Below, piece after piece: positions 50,379 to 58,062 of a stretch of 64,000 nucleotides of DNA. The notes under the pieces were generated by a model. It was not told where the DNA came from. It saw only the letters and a program-made list of their open reading frames with translations, and did no database searches. Location: assembly GCF_014190775.1 (NCBI RefSeq), contig NZ_JACHVP010000004.1, positions 310,001-374,000 on the forward strand, read 5' to 3'. Within the stretch, counting starts at the first letter, position 1, and every line of letters starts with the position of its first letter. The stretch comes from Leifsonia aquatica (GTDB taxonomy: Bacteria > Actinomycetota > Actinomycetes > Actinomycetales > Microbacteriaceae). The translations under genes and the position numbers were made by a program.

Positions 50379-51448
50379 CGCTACAACTCCATGATCTGAA
50401 CCTGCGCGGCTTCGCCTCCGACAACTACGCGGGAGTGCACCCCGAGATCCTCGACGCGATCGCCGCGGCCAATCAGGGCCACCAGATCGCCTACGGCGAG
50501 GACGTCTACACCGAGCGCCTCCACGAGGTCTTCGCCGAGCACTTCGGCGCGGACGTGCAGGTGTTCCCGGTGTTCAACGGCACGGGTGCCAACGTCGTCG
50601 GCCTGCAGTCGATGGTGCCGCGCTGGGGCGCCGTCGTGTGCGCCAAGACCGCCCACATCAACACCGACGAGGCGGGCGCCCCCGAGCGCGTCGGCGGCCT
50701 CAAGCTGCTGCCGGTCGAGACCCCCGACGGCAAGCTCACCCCCGAGCTCATCGACCGCGAGGCCTGGGGCTGGGGCGACGAGCACCGTGCACAGCCGCTG
50801 GTCGTGTCGATCACCCAGACGACCGAGCTCGGCACCGCCTACACGGTCGAGGAGATCCGCGCGATCGCCGACCACGTCCACGGTCTCGGCATGAAGCTCC
50901 ACATGGACGGCGCCCGCATCTCGAACGCGGCCGCCACCCTCGGCGTCCCGCTGCGGGCGTTCACGACCGACGCCGGAGTGGATGTGCTCAGCTTCGGCGG
51001 CACGAAGAACGGCATGCTCTACGGCGAGGCCGTGGTCGTGCTGAACCCGGAGGCATCCGACGGCCTGATCTATCTGCGCAAGCTGAACATGCAGCTGGCG
51101 TCGAAGATGCGGTTCATCTCGGCGCAGCTCATCGCCCTGCTCTCCGACGACCTCTACCTGCGCTCGGCCGGCCACGCGAACGCGATGGCCACGCGCTTGC
51201 GGACCGCGCTGGAGCGCGGCGTCGCCGACGGCAGCATCCAGGGCGTCGGCTTCAGCCAGGAGACCCAGGCGAACGGCGTCTTCGCGACGCTGCCCGCCGG
51301 CGTCGCCGACCGGCTGCGCGAGCACTTCCGTTTCTACGACTGGGATGCGGCCCGCAACGAGGTGCGCTGGATGTGCTCGTTCGACACCTCCGAACAGGAC
51401 ATCGACGACTTCGTCGCTGCCCTCGTGCAGGAGCTCGGCGCCGCCTGA
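50375..51448 (+). CDS. Low-specificity L-threonine aldolase family, PLP enzyme
   Basis: 357 residues of fold-type I. ASDNYAGVHPEILDAI is the N-terminal signature; KLHMDGARISNAA carries the PLP Asp, and SFGGTKNGMLYGEAVV holds the Schiff-base lysine. It cleaves L-threonine or allo-threonine (and other beta-hydroxy amino acids) to glycine and an aldehyde. GTG 50375 overlaps the SDR stop. A tandem RNA-like pair follows directly downstream. Confidence 0.93.
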   Translation: MTLQLHDLNLRGFASDNYAGVHPEILDAIAAANQGHQIAYGEDVYTERLHEVFAEHFGADVQVFPVFNGTGANVVGLQSMVPRWGAVVCAKTAHINTDEAGAPERVGGLKLLPVETPDGKLTPELIDREAWGWGDEHRAQPLVVSITQTTELGTAYTVEEIRAIADHVHGLGMKLHMDGARISNAAATLGVPLRAFTTDAGVDVLSFGGTKNGMLYGEAVVVLNPEASDGLIYLRKLNMQLASKMRFISAQLIALLSDDLYLRSAGHANAMATRLRTALERGVADGSIQGVGFSQETQANGVFATLPAGVADRLREHFRFYDWDAARNEVRWMCSFDTSEQDIDDFVAALVQELGAA

Positions 51449-51458
51449 CCGGAGCATG

Positions 51459-51650
51459 TCCCCCGGATGCCCCTCGATCTGGGGCCGTATCGGGGTACAA
51501 ACGTGTCCTCCATTTAGCCGACAGATCCGTTATTCTTGGATGACGGCCGGGGGAACCCGAATTTCCACCGGCCGTCACCCCGAACGAATGCCGGGCAGCG
51601 TGGATCGAACCCTAGCCTCCACGCCGCCCGGCATCGTGGGTTAAGCGGCC
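51459..51650 (+). ncRNA. Structured RNA candidate, copy 1 of a tandem pair
   Basis: In the 398-base gap between two convergent genes. From 51543, 7 bases after a TATTCT box at 51531-51536, come a 9-bp stem (51542-51550 with 51568-51576) and a 17-nt-arm stem with a central A-C mismatch (51588-51604 with 51618-51634). Its loop AACCC can pair with GGGTT at 51638-51642. The core is about 108 nt. A conserved 5' block (GGGGTACAA... TCCTCCATTT) lies upstream. No long open frame fits. Copy 2 keeps the stems by compensatory changes. Confidence 0.6.
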
Positions 51651-51665
51651 GGAACCGTGGCACAC

Positions 51666-51856
51666 TCCCCCGAATTGGGGTGGTGGGGTACAAGTTTTGT
51701 CCTCCATTTGACCCACACGGAGGACGAGGTTTCGGTTAGTCTTCAAGAGCGGTCGAGGGAAACCCGAATATCCACCGGCCGTAACCCCGAAACGATGTCG
51801 GGCAGTGTGGACTAACCCTAGTGTCCATACCGCCCGACATCGTGGGTTAACCGGCC
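51666..51856 (+). ncRNA. Structured RNA candidate, copy 2 of a tandem pair
   Basis: Same architecture as copy 1: a TAGTCT box at 51737-51742, a 7-bp stem with two G-U pairs (51749-51755 with 51776-51782) and a 20-nt-arm hairpin (51793-51812 with 51823-51842). Its loop UAACCC matches GGGUUA at 51844-51849. Wobble pairs favour the plus strand as the RNA; on the minus strand they would be A-C mismatches. The last 10 bases overlap the stop codon end of the convergent GNAT gene. A 7-bp GTCCTCC/GGAGGAC hairpin in the 5' part is specific to this copy. Confidence 0.6.
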
Positions 51857-52611
51857 TGCGGAGGCTCCTCCCAGTACTCGTAACGCGAGGCGGGGACGAA
51901 GCCGAGGCTCTCGTAGAGCGCGATCGCCGCCGAGTTGTCGGCGACCACCTGCAGCCAGAGCCGGTCCACGCCGTGCGCTGCAGCCTCCCGAGCGAGCGCC
52001 GTCGTCAGCGCTCGCGCGAGGCCGCGCCGCCGTGCGGAGGGGAGGGTCGCCACGGCGTACAGACCGCCCCATCCGCCGACCAGCGCCAGGCGGGCGACCG
52101 CGTCGGGCTGCTCCGCTCGCCCCGCCCACGCGTACAAGGCCGGACCGCCCGCGAGGATCCGCTCCACCGTGCGGCGCTCGGCGTCGCCGCCGCGCCCATC
52201 CACCGCCCACCAGGTGTCCAGCCAGCCGGAGGAGGGGGAGGTCGCGACGGCGATGTCGCCAGCGGCGTCCCGAGCGGCAGGCCTAGAGACTACGGTGGCG
52301 CGGTCGGCCACGCGGATGTCGGTGGCGGAGTGCCGCCGGTATCCGCGCCGCTCGAGTTCGGGAGCGAGGGCGGGAGGCGCGGCCGGGCTCAGCTGGAACA
52401 CGGCAGGGAGGCCGCGCGATGCGTACCAGCGCTCGGCAGCATCCACCGCCTCCCGGATGTCGCGATCCTCCCCCAGGGCGAGCGCGGAGTTCGCCCGGTT
52501 CGTCACGCCATCGGCCGCCCGCAGCGTCCACGGTCCGAGGGCTTCGCGCTCGAGTGCGGGCCAGCCCCGGTCGGCGAGTCGGTCGAGCACGTCGGGGGCG
52601 GGGAGGTCCAT
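51847..52611 (-). CDS. GNAT-family N-acetyltransferase
   Basis: 254 residues. The C-terminal GNAT half holds YAVATLPSARRRGLARALTTALAREAAAHG (acetyl-CoA loop with RRRGLA) and WLQVVADNSAAIALYESLGFVPASRYEYW. The N-terminal half is a degenerate second GNAT domain starting GWPALEREALGPWTLRAADGVTNRANS, a typical two-domain arrangement. The substrate is unknown. ATG 52611 follows a TAGCGT box at 6 bases. Its TAA lies inside RNA copy 2 on the other strand. Confidence 0.88.
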   Translation of the reverse strand: MDLPAPDVLDRLADRGWPALEREALGPWTLRAADGVTNRANSALALGEDRDIREAVDAAERWYASRGLPAVFQLSPAAPPALAPELERRGYRRHSATDIRVADRATVVSRPAARDAAGDIAVATSPSSGWLDTWWAVDGRGGDAERRTVERILAGGPALYAWAGRAEQPDAVARLALVGGWGGLYAVATLPSARRRGLARALTTALAREAAAHGVDRLWLQVVADNSAAIALYESLGFVPASRYEYWEEPPQAG

Positions 52612-52617
52612 CCACCC

Positions 52618-52623
52618 ACGCTA
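52618..52623 (-). promoter_or_regulatory. -10 box, leaderless promoter of the GNAT gene
   Basis: Minus-strand TAGCGT, then 6 bases, then ATG 52611. Confidence 0.55.
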
Positions 52624-52665
52624 ACGGGTGCCGGTCGACCGCTCGCCAGCGGCCCTCCTCCGGCG

Positions 52666-52671
52666 TACCGT
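52666..52671 (+). promoter_or_regulatory. -10 box, leaderless promoter of the 52679 gene
   Basis: TACCGT, then 7 bases, then ATG 52679. Confidence 0.5.
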
Positions 52672-52678
52672 CCACGGC

Positions 52679-52987
52679 ATGACCGACACCCAGCACGCCG
52701 ACCCGTTACCCGACAGCGAGATCGCGGGCCTCGGCGCCAAGACCGTCGCCCACGTCATCCACTACCGTCGCAAGACGTACGTGACGAAGCCCTCCGAGGG
52801 GTACGCCCTGCTGAAGCGCATCCGCACGCTGCTGCGGGACGGGACCACCGATCTGGTGCCCGTCGTGCACCGCGACGGATTCGTCTGGCTCGCCGTCGGC
52901 CCGAACATCCCGATCGCCGTCGACGAGATCGAGACCGACGCCGGGCACAGCGAGAAGCACACGCTGAAGCGGCTGGGGCTGGACTGA
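52679..52987 (+). CDS. Small hypothetical protein
   Basis: 102 residues, soluble. A central basic stretch (KTVAHVIHYRRKTYVTKPSEGYALLKRIRTLLRDG) is followed by a beta-rich part (DLVPVVHRDGFVWLAVGPNIPIAVDEIE) and a polar tail. I do not recognise a family; the composition would suit a small nucleic-acid- or protein-binding fold. The start is set by the leaderless-type box. It is divergent from the GNAT gene and convergent with the SRPBCC gene. Confidence 0.65.
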   Translation: MTDTQHADPLPDSEIAGLGAKTVAHVIHYRRKTYVTKPSEGYALLKRIRTLLRDGTTDLVPVVHRDGFVWLAVGPNIPIAVDEIETDAGHSEKHTLKRLGLD

Positions 52988-53000
52988 TCGGCGGCGGGCG

Positions 53001-53444
53001 CTACCGCTGCTCGAGGTGCTCCTTGAGCACGCGGAGCGTCCGCCGGTTCTCGGAGGCGATCGCGGCGGCGGCCAGTGGACGCACGATGCCGATCAAGCCG
53101 CGCGCCGACACGGCGCCCCTGCGGACGACGCGGGTCCCGCCGTCGATCGGGGTCAGCTCGTAACGGATGGTGATGGCGAGCCTGCTGCCGCCGGAGCGCC
53201 GGGGTGCCGCGGCCTGCTCGAAGACGAGGAGCCGGTCGGGCTCGTACTCGCGGACGGTGCCCTGCGCCGTGCCGATCAGGCTCGCGTCCGTGTAGGCGGT
53301 CCCCTTCGCGCTCGAGGCTCCCCCGGCGGAGGTGCGGGTGCGGGGCAACCAGGCCGGGTACCCGTCGAGGTCGGCGAGCGTCGCGAAGACCCGCTCAGGG
53401 CTCGCGCCGATGTCGATCGTCAGCACCGTCTCGTTCGTCGCCAT
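53001..53444 (-). CDS. SRPBCC-family protein
   Basis: 147 residues: VLTIDIGASPERVFATLADLDGYPAWLP is the family opening, then a beta-sheet core (AITIRYELTPIDGGTRVVRRG) and the long C-terminal helix SENRRTLRVLKEHLEQR. It likely binds a hydrophobic ligand; the function is not known. ATG 53444 has a TACGGT box 7 bases upstream. It is unrelated in detail to the SRPBCC protein at 42021. Confidence 0.85.
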   Translation of the reverse strand: MATNETVLTIDIGASPERVFATLADLDGYPAWLPRTRTSAGGASSAKGTAYTDASLIGTAQGTVREYEPDRLLVFEQAAAPRRSGGSRLAITIRYELTPIDGGTRVVRRGAVSARGLIGIVRPLAAAAIASENRRTLRVLKEHLEQR

Positions 53445-53451
53445 GCAGATG

Positions 53452-53457
53452 ACCGTA
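53452..53457 (-). promoter_or_regulatory. -10 box, leaderless promoter of the 53444 SRPBCC gene
   Basis: Minus-strand TACGGT, then 7 bases, then ATG. Confidence 0.5.
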
Positions 53458-53556
53458 CGCCAGCGAGTGCGGCGACGCGGTACGTCTGCGCATCGGCGCC
53501 GCGCCGCATTCGTTCCGAGGAACCGCAGTCGTCGGCGGCAGACGAGTCCGCCGCCG

Positions 53557-54219
53557 TCACATCCATGCGTCGAGGAGCATCCACAGCGACGCGTAGACCG
53601 CGGCGCCCGCGAGATACGCGACGACGACGGCCGCAGATGGGCGGAGAGCGAGGTGCCGGCGCCAGATGGCGGCGGTCACGAACCCGACGGAGAGGGCGAT
53701 CTCCACGCTCCAGTAGACGGGGCTCGTCGTGTCGGAGATGCGAGCCAGCGCCCACACGCCTTCGCCGAGGAGCACGGCCGACAGCGGCACGACCGCGAGA
53801 GCGGACAAGAGGCGCGAACCGTGGCGGACGATCGCGGCCGACGCCCCGAGCACCGGGCCGGCCACGAGGGCGACTCCGGTCCAGATCGAGGAGAAGGGGG
53901 CGGCGTAGAAGAGGCCCCGCCAGGCCGAGACCACTCCGTATCCCTCCACCATCAGGAGGAAGGCGACCGCTCCGAGGACGGCCCCCGGCACCGGTCGCGC
54001 ACGGCTGAGCCACACGAGAGCGAACGCGAGCATCGCCCATCCCCCGGCCGAGTTCGCGAACGAGGTGAGCCACTCTGGGAGGTACTGCTGACCGAGGCTC
54101 GTCAGTCCACCGACCGCGAGGGCGCCCACGATGACGAGGACGAACGATGCCGCGAGCGCCACCCACGGCGCGCGAGCGGACGGCCCGCCTGTGGTGGACA
54201 CGGTCCCGTCGGTCGTCAT
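53557..54219 (-). CDS. Hypothetical membrane protein (DUF6518-like)
   Basis: 220 residues, six to seven hydrophobic helices, a short polar N-terminus and no soluble domain. The overall pattern (a GGWAMLAFALVW region, then VEGYGVVSAWRGLFYAAPFSSIWTGVALVAGPVLG) resembles small actinobacterial membrane proteins of the DUF6518 kind; that match is tentative. No catalytic or transport motif is visible. ATG 54219 follows a TAACGT box at 6 bases. Confidence 0.72.
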   Translation of the reverse strand: MTTDGTVSTTGGPSARAPWVALAASFVLVIVGALAVGGLTSLGQQYLPEWLTSFANSAGGWAMLAFALVWLSRARPVPGAVLGAVAFLLMVEGYGVVSAWRGLFYAAPFSSIWTGVALVAGPVLGASAAIVRHGSRLLSALAVVPLSAVLLGEGVWALARISDTTSPVYWSVEIALSVGFVTAAIWRRHLALRPSAAVVVAYLAGAAVYASLWMLLDAWM

Positions 54220-54225
54220 GATTCG

Positions 54226-54231
54226 ACGTTA
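54226..54231 (-). promoter_or_regulatory. -10 box, leaderless promoter of the 54219 gene
   Basis: Minus-strand TAACGT, then 6 bases, then ATG. Confidence 0.55.
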
Positions 54232-54284
54232 GGCGGGACGGGGTCGCGAGCGCGTCATCCCGAAGTCGTAATCACCGGGTGGGG

Positions 54285-55163
54285 TCAGCCGCCCGGGTGC
54301 TCGACCGCGGCGAGCTCGCGCGGGAGGCGGTCGACGATCTCGCTCGCGAGGAACCCGAGCGGCGCGATGTCGCGAGCGAGCGAGACACCCGTCGCCATGT
54401 GCAGGTAGGTCCCCCACACGGCTGCCTGCGCAGGCGTGCAGCCGCGCGCGGCGAGGCCGGCGATCGCGCCGGCGAGCGCATCCCCGCTCCCGGAGGTCCC
54501 CAGGCCGGGGCCGCCGTCGTCGAGGAGGTAGAGGCTGCCGTCGGGGTCGGCCACGACGCCGTGGCACGAGACCACGGCGCGGTAGCGGCGGGCGATCTCG
54601 AGGAGGTCGGCGCGCTCGTCCCGCAGCCGGCGGCCCAGCAGCACCGCAGCCTCCTCTGAGTTGGGCGTGAGGATGCGCCGCCCCGACCGGCCACGGTTCG
54701 GGCTCCCGGCGAGTGCGCCCAGGGCATAGGCGTCCAGCACGACGGTCGTGTCGCGCCCCGCGACGGAGCGGAGGCGGCGCAGCATGGAGGTCGTCTCGCG
54801 GATGTCATCGAGACCGGGACCGAGCAGCACGGCATCCGCGGACCGCAGATCGGCGGCCGCCGCCCCGATCGAGCGACCGCGCACACTGCCGCCGCGGCCC
54901 TCGTCCAGCGGGACAACGCCACACTCGGGGAGGGCGACGGCCACCTCGACGGCGGTGGACTCCCCCACGGCGAGGGTGAGGCGCCCGGCGCCCACGCGCA
55001 GCGCGGCCCGCCCGGCGAGTAGCGCGGCACCCGGTGAACGGCCGGCGCCGCCGACCACGACCACCTCCCCGCGGGACCGCTTCGACCCTCCCGGCTCGGG
55101 TAGGGGCCAGGCGCGCAGCAGGGAGAGGTCGACCTTCACAGGGTCGCGGTCAGTCGATGACAC
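54285..55163 (-). CDS. nnrD: ADP-dependent NAD(P)H-hydrate dehydratase
   Basis: 292 residues of the ribokinase-like YjeF C-terminal domain: VVVVGGAGRSPGAALLAGRAALRVGAGRLTLA, LLGPGLDD, VLDAYAL, ILTPNSEEAAVLLG and the catalytic GTSGSGDALAGAIAGLAARG (usual form GTGGTGD). It removes water from damaged NADHX/NADPHX. The epimerase half (YjeF N-terminal) found fused in many bacteria is absent. Its start overlaps the histidine phosphatase stop by 14 bases, so the two form an operon. Confidence 0.92.
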   Translation of the reverse strand: MSSTDRDPVKVDLSLLRAWPLPEPGGSKRSRGEVVVVGGAGRSPGAALLAGRAALRVGAGRLTLAVGESTAVEVAVALPECGVVPLDEGRGGSVRGRSIGAAAADLRSADAVLLGPGLDDIRETTSMLRRLRSVAGRDTTVVLDAYALGALAGSPNRGRSGRRILTPNSEEAAVLLGRRLRDERADLLEIARRYRAVVSCHGVVADPDGSLYLLDDGGPGLGTSGSGDALAGAIAGLAARGCTPAQAAVWGTYLHMATGVSLARDIAPLGFLASEIVDRLPRELAAVEHPGG

Positions 55164-55869
55164 GGGCGGCTCCCGGGTGCTCGGTCGCCGGGAGGCCGGC
55201 GGCGGTGAGGTGGGCGTCGTCGGAGAACGCCTCCACCCGCCAGGCCGGGCCGTCCGCGACGAGGGTGGTCACGGTCGCGTTGCCGACGACGCGGTCCACG
55301 AGGAAGGCGTTCAGCTGCTCCTCGGTCCAGCCGAGGAGCACGTAGAGGAACAGGCTCACCACGGCGTCGTGCGTGAACAGGAGCACCGTCCGGCCGTCGG
55401 CGTGGCCGAGCTCGCCGGTGAAGGAGCGCAGTCGCAGCGCGACGTCGGTCCACGCCTCGCCCCCCGGCGGCCGGTAGTAGAACTTGCCGAGCCAGCGGCG
55501 GCGGGCAGCCTCCTCGGGCAGTCGGGCATCCACCCCGCGGGAGGTCAGCGCGTCGAGGATGCCGAGCTCGCGGTCGCGGAGGCGCTCATCGATGGCGAAT
55601 GCACGGTCGCCCAGCGCCAGCTGAGCGGTGTTCACCGCACGCCGGTAGGGCGAGCTCCAGACGAGCGCCCGGTCCCACTCGGCGCCGAGCTCGTCCCGCA
55701 GGCGCGGTCGCAGGGAGGCGGCCTGTCGCTCGCCGAGCGCGGACAGCGGCACGTCGGCGTCGCGCGCCGTGACGTCGATCGTCTCCGCCCCAGCGGCCTC
55801 TGCGGCGGTCGCGGCGACGTTGGCGACGCTCTCGCCGTGGCGGATGAGGAGGATCTTCGCGGCGGTCAT
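55150..55869 (-). CDS. Histidine phosphatase family protein
   Basis: 239 residues. KILLIRHGESVANVA holds the catalytic His, WSSPYRRAVNTAQLAL the second Arg region, and LLFTHDAVVSLFLYVLL the second His. The family covers phosphoglycerate mutases, sugar phosphatases and related enzymes; the ELGILDAL segment gives the acid residue. The substrate is not predictable. It overlaps both neighbours (4 bases with the hydrolase upstream, 14 with nnrD downstream). Confidence 0.9.
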   Translation of the reverse strand: MTAAKILLIRHGESVANVAATAAEAAGAETIDVTARDADVPLSALGERQAASLRPRLRDELGAEWDRALVWSSPYRRAVNTAQLALGDRAFAIDERLRDRELGILDALTSRGVDARLPEEAARRRWLGKFYYRPPGGEAWTDVALRLRSFTGELGHADGRTVLLFTHDAVVSLFLYVLLGWTEEQLNAFLVDRVVGNATVTTLVADGPAWRVEAFSDDAHLTAAGLPATEHPGAARVID

Positions 55870-56810
55870 GGCGCGGAGTGTACGCCGGGGTGGACCGCCG
55901 CGCCCTCGGTCGTGCCCGCACCCAGGAACGCCGCGAGTGCGTCGGTCAGCTCGCCCGGCGCCTCCTCCGCCATATGGTGGCCGGAGTCGATCCCGTGCCC
56001 TCGCGCGTCGTCCGCCCAGTCGCGCCAGATGAGCAGCGGGTCGCCGAACAGCTGCTCGAGGTCATCCCGTGTCGACCAGAGGACGAGAAGCGGCTGGGTC
56101 AGCCGACGTCCCGCAGCGCGGTCGGCCTCCTCGTCCGCGCGGTCCACGGTGAGGCCGGCCCGGTAGTCCTCCAGCATGGCGCGGACGACGCGCGGCGAGC
56201 GCATCGCCTCCCGCCACTCCGCGTGGTTCTGCGCTCCCATCGCCTCGGGATCGCCCCGGTACCAGCCGTCGGGGTCGGCGAGGATGACGCGCTCCGGCGT
56301 CTCGGGCTGCGCGAAGAAGAACCAGTGCCACCACTGCGCGGCGAACTCCGGGGTGATGCGCTCCAGGTGCTCGACGATCGGGATGCAGTCGAGCAGGGCC
56401 ACGCGCGAGACGGTCTCGGGATGGTCCATCGCCATCCGGAAGGCGACGTAGCTGCCGCGGTCGTGGCCCACCACCGCGAACCGCTCGTGGCCGAGGGCGT
56501 GCATCGCCGCGAGCAGCCGCTCGGAGCTCGCGCGCTTCGAGTGGGGCGCGTGGTCGGGGGTGGGATCCGGCGCGAGGGATGCGCCGTACCCCGGCAGGTC
56601 AGGCACGACGACCGTGAAACCGAGCGCGGCCAGCCGTGGCGCCGCGCGGTGCCAGGTCGACCCGGTCCGTGGGTGACCGTGGAGGAGCAGCACGACCGGG
56701 CCGGAGCCGGCGCGCCGGAGGTGCACGGTCCCTCCGGGCACCGCGATGTCCTCGACGACGAACCCGTCGAAGATCGGCGCCCCATCTTCCCCGCTGTCGT
56801 CGACTCCCAT
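55866..56810 (-). CDS. Alpha/beta hydrolase, haloacetate-dehalogenase-like
   Basis: 314 residues. VVLLLHGHPRTGSTWH forms the oxyanion loop, VVGHDRGSYVAFRMAMDHPETV carries an Asp nucleophile in GHDRG, and WWHWFFFAQPETPERVI is a cap segment seen in fluoroacetate dehalogenases. The catalytic His is in GIDSGHHMAEEAP. An Asp nucleophile points to dehalogenase or epoxide-hydrolase chemistry over esterase. True defluorination is unproven. ATG 56810 has GAGAGGGGG just upstream. Confidence 0.87.
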   Translation of the reverse strand: MGVDDSGEDGAPIFDGFVVEDIAVPGGTVHLRRAGSGPVVLLLHGHPRTGSTWHRAAPRLAALGFTVVVPDLPGYGASLAPDPTPDHAPHSKRASSERLLAAMHALGHERFAVVGHDRGSYVAFRMAMDHPETVSRVALLDCIPIVEHLERITPEFAAQWWHWFFFAQPETPERVILADPDGWYRGDPEAMGAQNHAEWREAMRSPRVVRAMLEDYRAGLTVDRADEEADRAAGRRLTQPLLVLWSTRDDLEQLFGDPLLIWRDWADDARGHGIDSGHHMAEEAPGELTDALAAFLGAGTTEGAAVHPGVHSAP

Positions 56811-56920
56811 CCGTCCCCCTCTCCGCCGAACACGGTGGGCGCAGAACCGCTCCGCGTCAAGCCGTTGTGCGGTAGCGTCCTGGCCCTGTCTACTGGCGGG
56901 GACGACGAGCGGAGGATGAT

Positions 56921-57985
56921 GTGCGGACGACCATCGGGGCGGAGGAGGAGTTCGTCCTCCTCGATCCGCCCACGCTGACGCCCGTCGATCGCGCGGCCGA
57001 CGCCATCGCTGCTCTCAGCGGCCGGCGAGCGGACGGCGGCGCGGTGACGCCCGAGTTCTTCCCGTCCCAGCTCGAGTACGCGACACCGGTGTGCCGGACC
57101 GCCGCGGACGTCTCGACCGCACTGGAGGGGTTCCGTGCGGAGCTACGCGAGTGGGCGGCGTCCGCCGGACTACTGGCCGCAGGGGTCGGCCTGCCGTACC
57201 GCACGGCGCACGACGCGCGCGTGACGGACCACGAGCGCTACCGCGACATCGCGTCCCGATTCGGGCTCGTCGTTCCCGACCACCAGCTCAACGGACTGCA
57301 CGTGCACGTCGGGGTCGGCGACCGCGAGGAGGCGATCGTCGCCCTCAACCGGCTCCGGCCGTGGGTGCCCGCTCTGCTGGCCCTCTCGGCGAATTCGCCG
57401 TTCTGGCAGGGCGCCGACACCGGGTTCGACAGCTGGCGCGCGATCCACAGCCGACGCTGGACGACGCACGGCGTCCCTCCCGCATTCGTCGACGCCGCCG
57501 ACTACGACCGCCGAGCCGCCGCGCTGGGCGGTGTCGGCGGCACCAGCGATGCCGGGACGCTCAACTGGGTCGTGCGCCCGTCGGAGCGGTACCCGACGAT
57601 CGAGGTGCGGGCTTTCGACGCGCAGCTCGACGGCACGACGAGCTCGGCGCTCGCCGCCCTGGTCCGCGGGCTCGTGGTGTCGCCGGCCGACGGACGAGAG
57701 GGCGAGGCCCTCGCGCCCGAGTTGCTGGACGCCGCCCACTGGCACGCTGCCCGGGACGGTCTCGGCGAAGACCTGCTCGACCCGCGGGACGGTCGGTTGC
57801 ATCCCGCCACCGAGGTCGTCGCAGGGTTGCTCGCCGCGGCCGGACCGGGCCTCGCGGAGCACGACGAGACCGACCTGGTGCACGACGCCGTCGCCCTGCT
57901 GCTCGCCGACGGCAACGGCGCGACCCGCCAGCGGCGCGCGCTCGCTCAGGGCGGGACGGCGGGCCTGGCCGCGCTGATCTCCTGA
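56921..57985 (+). CDS. Carboxylate-amine ligase, YbdK type (glutamate-cysteine ligase 2)
   Basis: 354 residues of the GCS2 family: TIGAEEEFVLLDPPTLTPV is the N-terminal signature with metal Glu residues, then FFPSQLEYATPVC, LNGLHVHVGVGDREEAIVALNRLRPWVPALLALSANSPFW and YPTIEVRAFDAQLDG. It forms gamma-glutamyl amides from glutamate with ATP. Actinobacteria of this group use mycothiol, so it is unlikely to serve bulk glutathione synthesis. GTG 56921 has GGAGG 5 bases upstream. Confidence 0.9.
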   Translation: MRTTIGAEEEFVLLDPPTLTPVDRAADAIAALSGRRADGGAVTPEFFPSQLEYATPVCRTAADVSTALEGFRAELREWAASAGLLAAGVGLPYRTAHDARVTDHERYRDIASRFGLVVPDHQLNGLHVHVGVGDREEAIVALNRLRPWVPALLALSANSPFWQGADTGFDSWRAIHSRRWTTHGVPPAFVDAADYDRRAAALGGVGGTSDAGTLNWVVRPSERYPTIEVRAFDAQLDGTTSSALAALVRGLVVSPADGREGEALAPELLDAAHWHAARDGLGEDLLDPRDGRLHPATEVVAGLLAAAGPGLAEHDETDLVHDAVALLLADGNGATRQRRALAQGGTAGLAALIS

Positions 57986-58062
57986 CGCACGCCGGCCATG
58001 CACGGAAGCGAGGACGTGGCAAGCACTTGATCGCCCCACCGCCTCGCGGCACCGTCGATGGC

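Noticed and set aside
51459-51856. Tandem RNA pair as a glycine or c-di-AMP (ydaO) riboswitch
   Set aside because: Tandem copies beside a glycine-forming aldolase and a GGGGAACCC motif suggested these, but the other conserved segments of both classes are missing and no plus-strand gene starts directly downstream.
51459-51856. Tandem repeat as a CRISPR array or attachment site pair
   Set aside because: Only two diverged copies of about 190 bases, no short identical repeats with spacers, no integrase or cas genes.
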